A stretch of DNA of 64,000 nt from Lysinibacillus sp. ZYM-1 (GCF_001308875.1 NZ_KQ465117.1:614-64613); one strand, 5' to 3'; shown: positions 15,706 through 24,002, counted from the stretch's first letter. The notes: generated by a model from the letters alone, not told the origin. Numbers and translations are program-made.

Positions 15706-18306
15706 ATGCAGCAGGGCCAACAACAAATTTATGAAGAGGAACAAAACGATTTTATACTTCCACAAATGAAAACAGATTCTTACAATGACATTCCAATCGA
15801 GCTCCAGCAGCTTAACAATTGGATCGTGTGGAGATTAGAATCACGCAAAGGGAAAAATACAAAAGTTCCTTATAACGTGAATGGAAGTGAAGCACGTTCA
15901 AATGATGCTAATACTTGGAGTTCATTTGTGGAGGCAGTAACAGCAGCACGTACGGGAAGATATGACGGTATTGGTTTTATGTTTAGTCAGCAAGATCAAT
16001 ACATTGGTATTGATATAGATAAATGTTATGAAAACGGGGTATTTAACGAAGTTGCGACTAGTGTAATAGATTCACTAGATTCATATACAGAGTTTTCACC
16101 AAGTAAGACTGGAGTCCATTTAATTGTGGAAGGTAAAATGCCTGATTGGATAAAAGGAACAGGTAAAAAGAGCTCAAAGTATGGTATAGAAATTTATTCT
16201 CATGGTCGTTTCTTTACTTTCACTGGAGAAAGAGAAAACGAAAATGAGATTCAGGAACGAACGGACGAAGTAGCCGAACTTTTAGAAACTTATTTCACCC
16301 GTGAGGAAATGGCAGCATATGCAAATGTAATTATTCCGCAAGGTGTAACAAATACAGAAGAAGATTCTGTAACATGGCAACGCATGTTTAAGTCGAAACA
16401 AGGTGAAAGAATCCTAGCGATGTACCGTGGTGATTTAATTATAAATAATGATCATTCATCCACAGATTTATCCTTATGTGATGCCCTTGCATTTTGGTGT
16501 GATAAAGATTTTTGGAAAATGGATCGTATGTTTAGACAGTCTGGTTTGATGCGTGATAAGTGGGACGAGCGTAGAGGGGAGCTACTTTACGGTGAGAAAA
16601 CACTTATAAGGGCTATTTCTACTAAGAAGGATACTGTTTCGGATTATAAAAAGAAGCATGAACTACAAATACAAGTAAATGATTCGTTTGTTTTTCCTAA
16701 AGGTTATATTTCTAAAAATGGCTGCTTGTATCAAATTATTGAAAAGAAAGACCGTAACGGTGAAATCGAGGAATTAGAAGTTTTAATATGTCGTCAAACT
16801 CCGATTATTACACGCTCGTTTATGAACGTGGAGCACCCACAGTTATATCATGAGCTATCCTGGTCGGACAAAGGAAAAGTATATAAAGAGGTTATACCAG
16901 CGGGAGATCTTGCAATTAAAAAAGAGCTACTAAAACTTTCGTATAAGTCGCTTGCAGTAACTGATAACAATGCAAAACACTTAATCACCTATTTCGATAG
17001 ATTGAACATGGTAAACAATTTAGATCATGAGCATCTAGTCGAAAGGCTAGGACATATTAAAAATACTTTCATTCACCCATTAACAGCGGCTGGTGTAACG
17101 GTTTTACCTCCTGATATTGGAGAGAAGCAGCTACTAGAAGCCTTTCAAACATCAGGTACTATTGAGGATTGGATAGAGCATGTACTTAAACCCATTCAGA
17201 GGCATCCTAGAGCATTATTAATGGTAGTGGCATCATTTACATCTGTTTTGCTACAAGATCTAAAAATGAAGCCATTCATAGTTGATTTATCGGGTGTAAC
17301 TTCACAAGGAAAAACAACAGTATTAAGGGCTTGTGTGAGTGTGTGGGGAACAGAGCATTTAGTTTCTGAGTGGAATCTAACCAAAGTGGCGGCAGAGAGA
17401 AAAGCGTCGTTTTTAAATAGTTTTCCTCTAATTCTAGATGATACGAGAAAAGCAGACGAAAAGCAGCTACAGGGCTTTATTTACAATTTTAGCGGTGGTC
17501 GTTCAAAAGGGCGTGGTTCTATCAGTGGTTCTCAACGTGAATTTACGTGGGGTAACCTAATGCTTTCCACAGGAGAGGATTCACTTAATGCTTATGCTGA
17601 ACGTGCTGGAGGTGTGGCAGCAAGGATATTGCCTATCACAGGATTACCATTTGAAGGCGAGAACTATCAGTTTTTCAATGATCTCTATAAAGCTATTGAA
17701 AACTATTACGGTTCCATAGGTTTAGAGTTTTTAAAGAAATGGCATGAACAAAAAGAAACTGCAATTCCCTATTTTGATAATAGTTACAATGAAAGGTTCC
17801 AGCAGAAAGCCTATGGAAATGAGGTTATCTCACGCATTGCACGATATTACGCAGCTATTGTATTTACTGCAGATTTACTAAATAATTTCTTCAATTGTAA
17901 CATTGATTTAAAAATATTAGCCGATTTATTCGACGAATTAAATGCAGAGAATAAAGCAGTGGACAAGCCGAAGCAATTACTTGAAATGATGCTGCAGGAT
18001 TTAGATTCAGATCGTGGAGCAATTTTTAATAATTATTTCGAACCTAGAAGTGTTATTAAAGCGATATTTAAAAATGGTTCATTATATTTGTTACCAGCTT
18101 ATTTAAAAGAGTTTTTAAAATCAGAAGAGAAGACTATTCGTAGTGAATGGTTGCGTAGGGGAATAACGGTCCCGCAGGTTAGCAAAGGAAAGACGGTTGA
18201 TTATAAACAAGTGAAACATAAAGGTAGGAATTTTAGTGGCGTACCTATCCAACAAAAAACCATAGAGGAATTAGGGTTTGATTTTTCAGAAGAATTTCAC
18301 ACTTAA
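15706..18306 (+). CDS. Bifunctional primase-polymerase / DUF927 helicase
   Basis: An 866-residue replication protein. The N-terminal archaeo-eukaryotic primase (PrimPol-like) domain, about 20-200, shows IGIDIDK (Asp 103 and 105), TGVHLIVEG (the catalytic His) and the later IYSHGRFFTFTG. The C-terminal DUF927 ATPase domain, about 330-700, has Walker A GVTSQGKTT (Lys 536) and Walker B LILDDT (Asp 578-579). The protein should recognise the element's origin, unwind it and prime synthesis. The iteron-rich stretch directly after the gene is the likely target. A comparable primase-helicase is the replication core of P4-like and PICI-like satellites. The gene is intact. Confidence 0.88.
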   Translation: MQQGQQQIYEEEQNDFILPQMKTDSYNDIPIELQQLNNWIVWRLESRKGKNTKVPYNVNGSEARSNDANTWSSFVEAVTAARTGRYDGIGFMFSQQDQYIGIDIDKCYENGVFNEVATSVIDSLDSYTEFSPSKTGVHLIVEGKMPDWIKGTGKKSSKYGIEIYSHGRFFTFTGERENENEIQERTDEVAELLETYFTREEMAAYANVIIPQGVTNTEEDSVTWQRMFKSKQGERILAMYRGDLIINNDHSSTDLSLCDALAFWCDKDFWKMDRMFRQSGLMRDKWDERRGELLYGEKTLIRAISTKKDTVSDYKKKHELQIQVNDSFVFPKGYISKNGCLYQIIEKKDRNGEIEELEVLICRQTPIITRSFMNVEHPQLYHELSWSDKGKVYKEVIPAGDLAIKKELLKLSYKSLAVTDNNAKHLITYFDRLNMVNNLDHEHLVERLGHIKNTFIHPLTAAGVTVLPPDIGEKQLLEAFQTSGTIEDWIEHVLKPIQRHPRALLMVVASFTSVLLQDLKMKPFIVDLSGVTSQGKTTVLRACVSVWGTEHLVSEWNLTKVAAERKASFLNSFPLILDDTRKADEKQLQGFIYNFSGGRSKGRGSISGSQREFTWGNLMLSTGEDSLNAYAERAGGVAARILPITGLPFEGENYQFFNDLYKAIENYYGSIGLEFLKKWHEQKETAIPYFDNSYNERFQQKAYGNEVISRIARYYAAIVFTADLLNNFFNCNIDLKILADLFDELNAENKAVDKPKQLLEMMLQDLDSDRGAIFNNYFEPRSVIKAIFKNGSLYLLPAYLKEFLKSEEKTIRSEWLRRGITVPQVSKGKTVDYKQVKHKGRNFSGVPIQQKTIEELGFDFSEEFHT

Positions 18307-18312
18307 CTAATA

Positions 18313-18612
18313 AAAGGTAGGAAAAGGTAGGGAAATATCTAATCATATTCAAAACTTTCCTACTTTCTTAAATCCAGTCGTATCAATGGTTTATATGTAT
18401 TAGTAGGAAAGGTAGGAAAAGTAGGAAGTAAATATACATGTCGCATAAGAATGACATGATTATTTCCTTTACTTTGCTATTGTGATGATTTTATATATAT
18501 AGCTTATTTTTCTGCTTACTTCTCCTACTTTTCCTACCTCACCCTTTGAAGCCTTGGTACATAAGGTTTTTATAGGTAGGAATTAAGGGAGGAAACAGGG
18601 AGGTAGTAGGAA
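18313..18612. other. Putative replication origin with GTAGGAAA iterons
   Basis: A 300-bp noncoding stretch with about ten copies of GTAGGRA in both directions (for example 18317, 18327, 18403, 18412, 18421, 18576, 18606 on the plus strand; about 18356, 18522 and 18530 inverted). Between the clusters is an AT-rich tract with TTTTATATATATAG (18489-18502). Iterons around an unwinding tract next to a primase-helicase gene are the normal layout of a satellite origin. Confidence 0.7.
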
Positions 18613-18687
18613 GTGTAAGGGGATTTAATTGTGGAAGCCCAACAAAAAATTAAATTAAGTAAGATTTCAATAGATGGAGGAAAGACC

Positions 18688-18909
18688 ATGATATTTAAAA
18701 CATGGATACAACAATTTATCAATGAAGATAATCCAATAGGTGACCTGGCTCGAGATAATGAGCAAGATCCATCATTTCCAGATTCCAATTCATATAACGA
18801 ATTGTACGATTATCTATATTCACAAAATGCGAGTGAGTTATGTTTACTTTCGTTCGATAAAGCATGGCAATTATATAACGCAAGGCAAAGGAAATGTGTA
18901 GGTTATTAG
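18688..18909 (+). CDS. YozE-like SAM-fold small protein
   Basis: A 73-residue protein similar to the YozE family (sterile-alpha-motif-like fold), recognised from TWIQQFINEDNPIGDLARD, DPSFPD, YNELYDYL and LLSFDKAWQLY. The start at 18688 follows GGAGGAAAG; an upstream GTG at 18631 is in frame but has a poorer site. YozE-like genes occur in Firmicutes chromosomes and phages, and their function is unknown. Position between origin and terminase gene suggests an accessory role in the satellite cycle. Confidence 0.7.
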   Translation: MIFKTWIQQFINEDNPIGDLARDNEQDPSFPDSNSYNELYDYLYSQNASELCLLSFDKAWQLYNARQRKCVGY

Positions 18910-18949
18910 GCTATTTATTTTTCACAATGGGATAGCCCCCCTCCATTTC

Positions 18950-19036
18950 GCTTTACTTAGTGAAAGTGCCCTACACCGGATGTCCGTTTTCCGCGCAGAA
19001 AAATCCCTAAATGAAAATTTTTTAAGTGAAAGTGAG
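18950..19036. other. Candidate packaging (cos-like) region before terS
   Basis: Direct repeats RGTGAAAGTG at about 18959 and 19025 flank a GC-rich core (CCGGATGTCCGTTTTCCGCG, 18976-18995) in an otherwise AT-rich element, directly before the terminase small-subunit gene. That is where cos sites usually lie. There is no other support. Confidence 0.35.
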
Positions 19037-19044
19037 GTGATTAT

Positions 19045-19551
19045 ATGGCAAGACCACGACAACCTATAGATTTATTGGTACGAAGCGGGCGAAAACATTT
19101 TACAAAGCAAGAGGTAAAACAGCGAACAGAGCAGGAACGACGCATGTTAGGGCCAACAGAGAATATCAAGGCACCATCATATTTAACAGTTGCTCAAAAG
19201 CGAGAGTTCAATGAAATATCTGTTCGATTAGTTGAATTAAATATGTTTAGTGAGTTAGATGTGGACAATTTAGCGCGTTATTTGGACTCAAAATATCAAT
19301 ATTTTGAAGTGTTAAAGGGGCTTAAAAAAATCAAACCTACTACGGTTATTGAAACCGATATTGGGAAACAGGTTGTTCCTAATGACTGTTATGCAAGTTT
19401 AGTTAGAACGAGAAGTATGATTTTCAAAGAATGTAGAGCGGCAGCACGTGACCTAGGATTAGATATTTCTTCTCAAATGCAATTGAGCATACCAAAGGAA
19501 GTAAAAAGAGAATTGAGCGAATTTGAAAAACGATTCGGAGACAGGATTTGA
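19045..19551 (+). CDS. terS: Phage terminase small subunit (P27 family)
   Basis: A 168-residue protein of the P27-like small terminase family. The basic N-terminus with the helix-turn-helix region (about 1-75: LLVRSGRKHFTKQEV, YLTVAQKREFNEISVRLVEL) would bind packaging DNA; the middle (LDVDNLARYLDSKYQYFEVLKGL) and the GLDISSQMQLSIP segment are typical of the family's oligomerisation region. In a full phage the large subunit follows; here it does not. A satellite that carries only terS redirects the helper's large terminase to its own packaging site. It begins an operon of four closely spaced genes. Confidence 0.82.
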   Translation: MARPRQPIDLLVRSGRKHFTKQEVKQRTEQERRMLGPTENIKAPSYLTVAQKREFNEISVRLVELNMFSELDVDNLARYLDSKYQYFEVLKGLKKIKPTTVIETDIGKQVVPNDCYASLVRTRSMIFKECRAAARDLGLDISSQMQLSIPKEVKRELSEFEKRFGDRI

Positions 19552-19563
19552 GGGAGGCATTAC

Positions 19564-20208
19564 ATGGAGAAAGTAATTTATGGACTAGCTGCTGATTTCG
19601 AAGCTGTTCATTGGAATAGAAAAGGTGAGAATGTGGAGTATTTTCATGTTGAGCCTAGCACAGTTCAATATGCTGAAAACGTTGCGTTTACGTTAGAGCA
19701 TAAACCGAAGCAAACTATTACAACTACGAAAAACGAAGAGAATGGTCAACTAATTATTGTTCAAAAAGGGCCATTACTATTATTCAAATTTATTCCGACA
19801 ACTAAAGATGGTGAACGTATTTATCGTTACGTGAAGCAAAGGAAATTACGTCAATGCAGCTACATTTTTAGGAAGTTAGCAAGCTTACGAGATGTAAGAA
19901 CTGAAGGCAAAGCATCATGGGCAATTGATCCAGGGGAGACAATTATGATTAATCATGGTGCAGTCTATGAAATTTGCTTGACCAACACGCCACGTGATAA
20001 AAACACTTTCGTTACAACAGATGCCAATCATCCGTTGCTTAAAAGTATCGAATGGAAAACGAATGTGGAATTGGCAGCGACAGATTATTGGAAAGAAGAA
20101 GTTAAGTTAGCAGAGTTAGATGAACAACTAGAACGACTTGAGCGCGATCTAGCACGTTCACACCGTAAAACTAAAAAACTATTAAAGAAAAGAGGAATTT
20201 TAATATGA
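19564..20208 (+). CDS. Prohead-protease-like protein
   Basis: A 214-residue protein that resembles the HK97-type prohead (capsid maturation) protease: an N-terminal GLAADFEAVHW strand, a middle QCSYIFRKL region like the protease SFGF segment, and YEICLTNTPRDKNTFVTT like the family's VSLTDxPAxP motif. The C-terminus (about 170-214) is a charged helix. The usual catalytic His and Ser cannot be assigned with confidence, so it may be a catalytically altered homologue. It is translated in the terS operon without any major capsid gene. A role in modifying helper capsids is inferred. Confidence 0.55.
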   Translation: MEKVIYGLAADFEAVHWNRKGENVEYFHVEPSTVQYAENVAFTLEHKPKQTITTTKNEENGQLIIVQKGPLLLFKFIPTTKDGERIYRYVKQRKLRQCSYIFRKLASLRDVRTEGKASWAIDPGETIMINHGAVYEICLTNTPRDKNTFVTTDANHPLLKSIEWKTNVELAATDYWKEEVKLAELDEQLERLERDLARSHRKTKKLLKKRGILI

Positions 20209-20711
20209 TGAAAATTGAAGAAAGACAAAAATTAATGGATAAAATTCAAGGCCACAAAAAGCAGTACCTGGAGGAAGTGGCCGAAGTGGGGAAGGCCATT
20301 GCTGAATTAAGAAAAAAACGAAATGAAATAGAAGTGAAAATTTCTGCTGCATATGAAGGGGATGCAAATGCTTTACTTGTTTTATCGGAAAATCGAGAAT
20401 CTGTACAAAAGCTGTCTAAAGAAATTGAATTACAAGAAAGTCGTATTACAAAATTAAATGAGTCATTAAAAGAAATTGAAGCCGATACAGTACGTTTATT
20501 AGATGTGTGGATGGAAATATCAACGAACGCACGAAAAGATGCAGATGCTTTATTTGAAAAGGCTGCTTCATTACAACAGCAAGCCGATGAAGCGAGAAAT
20601 GAAGCTGAAATACACCGCACAGAAGGATTAAGGTACGCTGGACAGATTCGTGATTTTGCAAAGGATTTATCACAAGAAACAGCTAAAAAGTATGTGGATT
20701 TCACATATTAA
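20205..20711 (+). CDS. Coiled-coil protein, possible scaffold
   Basis: A 168-residue, highly charged protein that is predicted almost wholly as coiled coil from its heptad pattern (IAELRKKRNEIEVKI, VQKLSKEIELQESRITKLNE, LFEKAASLQQQADEARNEAE). It overlaps the protease-like gene by four bases (ATGA), which points to coupled translation and function in the same process. In phages a scaffold protein follows or is fused to the prohead protease, so a scaffold-like or capsid-size-determining role is reasonable but unproven. No family name is recognised. Confidence 0.55.
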   Translation: MMKIEERQKLMDKIQGHKKQYLEEVAEVGKAIAELRKKRNEIEVKISAAYEGDANALLVLSENRESVQKLSKEIELQESRITKLNESLKEIEADTVRLLDVWMEISTNARKDADALFEKAASLQQQADEARNEAEIHRTEGLRYAGQIRDFAKDLSQETAKKYVDFTY

Positions 20712-20724
20712 GGCGGTGTGAAGG

Positions 20725-21060
20725 ATGAATGAAAAAGAAGCGCATCGAAAATACCTTCAAGAAATTCAAGCGAGAATGGAAATGAAAGCACAAGCCAATC
20801 CCAAAATAGCACAGGCATTACAGCTCTCGCAGGCTTTACAGGACGCTTATGCATCATGTGAGGGGAACAAGTCATTATACGCTATTAAAAGGGCTCAGAT
20901 ACTCGCACAACATGGTTCTACAACGGTTGATTGGGAGCAAAAATACACAGAACTACAAGCCGAAATATCGAGGCTACAAACAGAGCTTCTATTAGCAGAT
21001 ACTGATAGAGCAATTTATAAAGGTCAATTAGAAATGAATGGGATTGATCCAGTGATATAA
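20725..21060 (+). CDS. Small coiled-coil protein of unknown function
   Basis: A 111-residue protein, helical throughout. The first half is basic (MNEKEAHRKYLQEIQARMEMKAQ); the last third has a coiled-coil (YTELQAEISRLQTELLLAD). It is the last gene of the terS operon and is followed by a terminator. It could partner the preceding coiled-coil protein in capsid or packaging functions. I do not recognise its family. Confidence 0.5.
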   Translation: MNEKEAHRKYLQEIQARMEMKAQANPKIAQALQLSQALQDAYASCEGNKSLYAIKRAQILAQHGSTTVDWEQKYTELQAEISRLQTELLLADTDRAIYKGQLEMNGIDPVI

Positions 21061-21068
21061 GGTATCCA

Positions 21069-21096
21069 TAAAACACTTACTTTGGTAGGTGTTTTT
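21069..21096 (+). terminator. Terminator of the terS operon
   Basis: AAACACTTAC pairs with GTAGGTGTTT and is followed by TTTA. It separates the packaging operon from the defence cargo. Confidence 0.65.
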
Positions 21097-21159
21097 ATTA
21101 TGACAATCAATTCCATTTATAATAAGATGTTGGTAAATCGGAAGGAGAAGAAGTTAACT

Positions 21160-21708
21160 ATGAAATTGGACTATACTTTGTTATACAAACTGTTTTGTAG
21201 CTGTTATAAAAATGGTTTTGACCTACTTGTAGAAGCAAAATTACTTTATGAGAACGAAAGGTACACTCGCGCTTATACATTAGCTCATTTGTCTTTTGAA
21301 GAGTTAGGAAAATTACCAATGATAAATACTTATATGTATAAGGTGGTTCACGGAAGTCAGTATGATGTCCAACATTTAATGAAACGTATGAGAGATCATA
21401 AAGAAAAAATTCAAGTTTCACACTTTACTTCAGACTTATTTTCAAATGAAGATATTGATTTAACTGATAATAGGAAACTTAATCAGTATATAAACGAAAT
21501 GAATAACATGAAAAATAATTCAATCTATGTTGGTTTGAATAATGGAACTATTAGTATACCAAATGATGTTGTTACTAAACAAAAAGCAGAAAAAATGATT
21601 GAAATGTCTACAATGCATGCTACTTTTCACTCTCATTTCTCCCAACTTTCAGAAGAAGAATTAAAAAAACTTCATTCAGATGATTTGTATAAATTACTCA
21701 TAAGGTAA
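21160..21708 (+). CDS. AbiV-like HEPN abortive-infection protein
   Basis: A 182-residue protein with the AbiV-family signature in its N-terminal half: NGFDLLVEAKLLYENERYTRAYTLAHLSFEELGKL, where the EELGK block follows an RA-rich helix. AbiV proteins are HEPN-fold helical proteins; lactococcal AbiV, which gives the family its name, stops late phage development. The C-terminal half (TFHSHFSQLSEEELKKL) is less conserved. The start at 21160 is preceded by AGGAG at 12 bases; ATG 21100 is an in-frame alternative. It is transcribed toward the ATPase-AlbA_2 gene and ends 149 bp from it. Defence against competing phages is inferred. Confidence 0.72.
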   Translation: MKLDYTLLYKLFCSCYKNGFDLLVEAKLLYENERYTRAYTLAHLSFEELGKLPMINTYMYKVVHGSQYDVQHLMKRMRDHKEKIQVSHFTSDLFSNEDIDLTDNRKLNQYINEMNNMKNNSIYVGLNNGTISIPNDVVTKQKAEKMIEMSTMHATFHSHFSQLSEEELKKLHSDDLYKLLIR

Positions 21709-21751
21709 TTAAATAGTTAAAGATGAATTAAAAGTATTAGAATATTGATAA

Positions 21752-21797
21752 AGAGCCATCCGAAAACATATTACTAGTTTAGAGATGGCCTCTATTA
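21752..21797. terminator. Bidirectional terminator between the two convergent defence genes
   Basis: AGAGCCATC pairs with GATGGCCTCT across a 23-nt loop; T-rich DNA follows on the plus strand. Confidence 0.55.
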
Positions 21798-21857
21798 TTA
21801 TAAATAATATTTCTACTTAAAATGAATCTATAGTACATTAATTTGTCTTGCTATAAC

Positions 21858-23210
21858 TTATTTTCTTAATTTTCTTTCTTGTTGAATTTCAAGTGCTGTA
21901 AGTTTCTTTTTTCCCCCATCTGTTTTTATAAAAACATCACCTTTAGCAGTTGAATAAAGATATTCACTTCTATAAGGTTGAATATTTACTTCAACTATAT
22001 ATAATTCATTAATAATGTTTAAATTATTATCATGTAATGAGGGTAGATCAATCCTGTATATACTTGGTGGAATTTGGGGTTGTATTTTTCCTAATTTTTC
22101 AGTAATGGATCTACGTAGTTCATCTCTTTGTTGATAAGTTAGTTTTACACCTACTACTCTTCTTTCTTTATCACTTATTCCCCATATAATTCTACCAGCT
22201 CTTTTTGAATTTTCATTTAAATAAGCAACTACATATTGGTCAACCAAACTAAGAATCGAATCAACTGGATTTTGCCCTTTAATTTCCTTGAATTCAACGA
22301 ATCTGTACTCTTCATCTTTTAGGATATTGTTTTGAATATATTGAACTATTAGTTGACCTTCTTTATTAATATCATTGTTCTTATGTTCGCTAATAGGATT
22401 CCTAAGTGAAATATTTGGGATTTTATAGTTATAAGCTATTGGCGAAAATATTTTTTCAGTTCTAGTAATTTCAGCAATAACATTTTGCTCATAAAAAAAA
22501 TCAAAAGAACCGAATATTATTATTTGATTAAATCTAGAGTAACTTTTAAGAATGGATAGAATTAATTCCTGGAGAAAATTATCGAATGATAGTATTTCAT
22601 CAAGTACAAGTGGTGTTTTATACTCTAAATTACGATGTAAGCTTATTGCTGAAATTAATTTAAGAAGCTGTGCAGCACCACCTGAAGGCACAACAATCTT
22701 TTTTTTAGTTTTGCTTACCTGATTCGTTGGATTAAGGTAGTTTTCAACAATATTTAACCAAGTACTGAGTTCGTCGGGAAAAGGTTCCAAAAGTTCTGAA
22801 ATGAATTTAATATCATCTTCTTCAATTTCTATACGATCCATATGTATATCATTAAAAAATACAGGTGAGTATTTGTGATAATATGAGATAAATTTATTGT
22901 CTCGACCTAATAATGTATTAGAATTCACTTGGAAGTTTGAGTGATATTTTCCTTTAGAATATATGTTTTCGATTGTTTGTATCGTATTATCGTGCTCGGT
23001 TATAAGTTTGACATTACTCTCAATATTTACAATTCGAGAATTATTCTTTATAACTGATTTACCATATTGAATATATAAAAGTGCTCCGAAAATTTGTGAT
23101 TTTCCACTAACATTCTCTCCACATATTAAATTGATACCACTCTTATTAAATTCAATTTCATATTCTTTTATAGGACCGAAGTTTTTTATAACTAAATTTT
23201 TAATATACAT
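21858..23210 (-). CDS. SMC/RecF-like ATPase fused to Schlafen AlbA_2 domain
   Basis: A 450-residue two-domain protein. The N-terminal ABC-type ATPase (about 1-270) has FGPIKEYEIEF, Walker A GENVSGKS (31-38), the ABC signature SGGAAQLL and Walker B PLVLDEIL. The span between Walker A and B is short, without a long coiled coil, as in RecF or OLD proteins. The C-terminal part (about 300-445) matches the AlbA_2 domain of Schlafen-like proteins: FVEFKEIKGQ, a helix with VDQYVVAYLNENSKRAGRIIWGISDKERRVVGV, and a basic tail TDGGKKKLTALEIQQERK. OLD-type systems have a Toprim nuclease in that place. A sensor ATPase controlling an AlbA_2 effector is the inferred role. It starts at ATG 23210 after AGGTGG. 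I recall no named defence system with this arrangement. Confidence 0.75.
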   Translation of the reverse strand: MYIKNLVIKNFGPIKEYEIEFNKSGINLICGENVSGKSQIFGALLYIQYGKSVIKNNSRIVNIESNVKLITEHDNTIQTIENIYSKGKYHSNFQVNSNTLLGRDNKFISYYHKYSPVFFNDIHMDRIEIEEDDIKFISELLEPFPDELSTWLNIVENYLNPTNQVSKTKKKIVVPSGGAAQLLKLISAISLHRNLEYKTPLVLDEILSFDNFLQELILSILKSYSRFNQIIIFGSFDFFYEQNVIAEITRTEKIFSPIAYNYKIPNISLRNPISEHKNNDINKEGQLIVQYIQNNILKDEEYRFVEFKEIKGQNPVDSILSLVDQYVVAYLNENSKRAGRIIWGISDKERRVVGVKLTYQQRDELRRSITEKLGKIQPQIPPSIYRIDLPSLHDNNLNIINELYIVEVNIQPYRSEYLYSTAKGDVFIKTDGGKKKLTALEIQQERKLRK

Positions 23211-23449
23211 AGAGTAGCCACCTGCAATTTTTTAAAATTATTTTAAATTCAGAAGTGAAAAATGAATTACTAAGGAGAAATGTAAAGTAGGTAAAATCCC
23301 TTAGTAAAAGTTGTTTTTATTGTTTGACTAATTAAAACCTGGCTAAATATACGAAGATATCAGCAACTGACGAATGTGGTCCATTTATTATGACCAAAAA
23401 GAAAAACAATTACTATCATCTGCAAAATGGAAATGAACGCTTAAAAACA

Positions 23450-23482
23450 GGGACACCCGAATTATTGGGCGTCCTCTTTTTT
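23450..23482 (-). terminator. Terminator overlapping the end of the small HTH gene
   Basis: GGACGCCC pairs with GGGTGTCC, followed on the minus strand by CTGTTTTT. The stop codon of the small regulator lies in the loop. Opposite, AGGGACACCC...TCTTTTTT allows action in the plus direction too. Confidence 0.7.
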
Positions 23483-23692
23483 ATTCCATACTATATTCAT
23501 ACCAATTATATCTGCAATTTCTTTTACTTCACTGTATTTAATGGTACCACGTGTGAGTTTATTTGAAATGTTTTGCACAGTCGTTTTTTTATCATCCGGT
23601 AAATTTTCATTCATTTTATTTACTATTTCAGTTAGTGTCCATCCAGATGATGAAATATAACTCTTAATTTCATTTTTTATTGTATTAGACAT
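23462..23692 (-). CDS. Small helix-turn-helix regulator (DUF6471-like)
   Basis: A 76-residue DNA-binding protein: IKSYISSSGWTLTEIVNKMNE, TTVQNISNKLTRGTIKYSEVKEIADIIGM is a helix-turn-helix of the XRE-like sort seen in Firmicutes mobile elements. It is transcribed away from the palindrome-rich region 23693-23894, so autoregulation and control of the divergent genes is likely. It starts at ATG 23692 after GGGGG. The family assignment is tentative. Confidence 0.65.
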   Translation of the reverse strand: MSNTIKNEIKSYISSSGWTLTEIVNKMNENLPDDKKTTVQNISNKLTRGTIKYSEVKEIADIIGMNIVWNKKEDAQ

Positions 23693-23894
23693 ATTATTCC
23701 CCCTGTTTTTCTTTATTATAGCTTATTTATACACTATAATAAATAATTTTATTCATAAATGAATAATAAGTATTGATAATTTATTCATTATAGTTTAAAG
23801 TTACACTATAAAGAATAAAAAATATCAGATGACCATCAAAGGTTAGTCGGTGAATGGACTAGAAATAGCCGACATTTAGAAAGGGGGAGGGGAA
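23693..23894. promoter_or_regulatory. Divergent promoter region with palindromic operators
   Basis: TTATTCATAAATGAATAA (about 23752-23769) is a perfect palindrome. A further TTATTCAT lies at about 23781, and ACACTATAA occurs twice (about 23731 and 23813). The region is very AT-rich and separates a minus-strand regulator from plus-strand genes. Confidence 0.5.
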
Positions 23895-23975
23895 ATGAAA
23901 GTTACAGCAAAAGAATGGCGTGTAATGTCTGATCATAACAAGCAATTATTATTGAATGCAGTAGCAACTAAATAA
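23895..23975 (+). CDS. 26-residue peptide gene
   Basis: ATG at 23895 follows the strong ribosome site AAAGGGGGAGGGG and opens a 26-codon frame (MKVTAKEWRVMSDHNKQLLL and six more residues). The good ribosome site and position just before the 24003 gene suggest a leader or small functional peptide. No homologue is recognised. Confidence 0.4.
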   Translation: MKVTAKEWRVMSDHNKQLLLNAVATK

Positions 23976-24002
23976 AACATAGATGAAAAGGGGAATGAGA
24001 AC

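Noticed and set aside
20246..20704. Minus-strand 152-codon frame opposite the coiled-coil gene
   Set aside because: Shadow frame rich in Ser/Phe/Cys, as expected for the reverse of Glu/Lys-rich helices.
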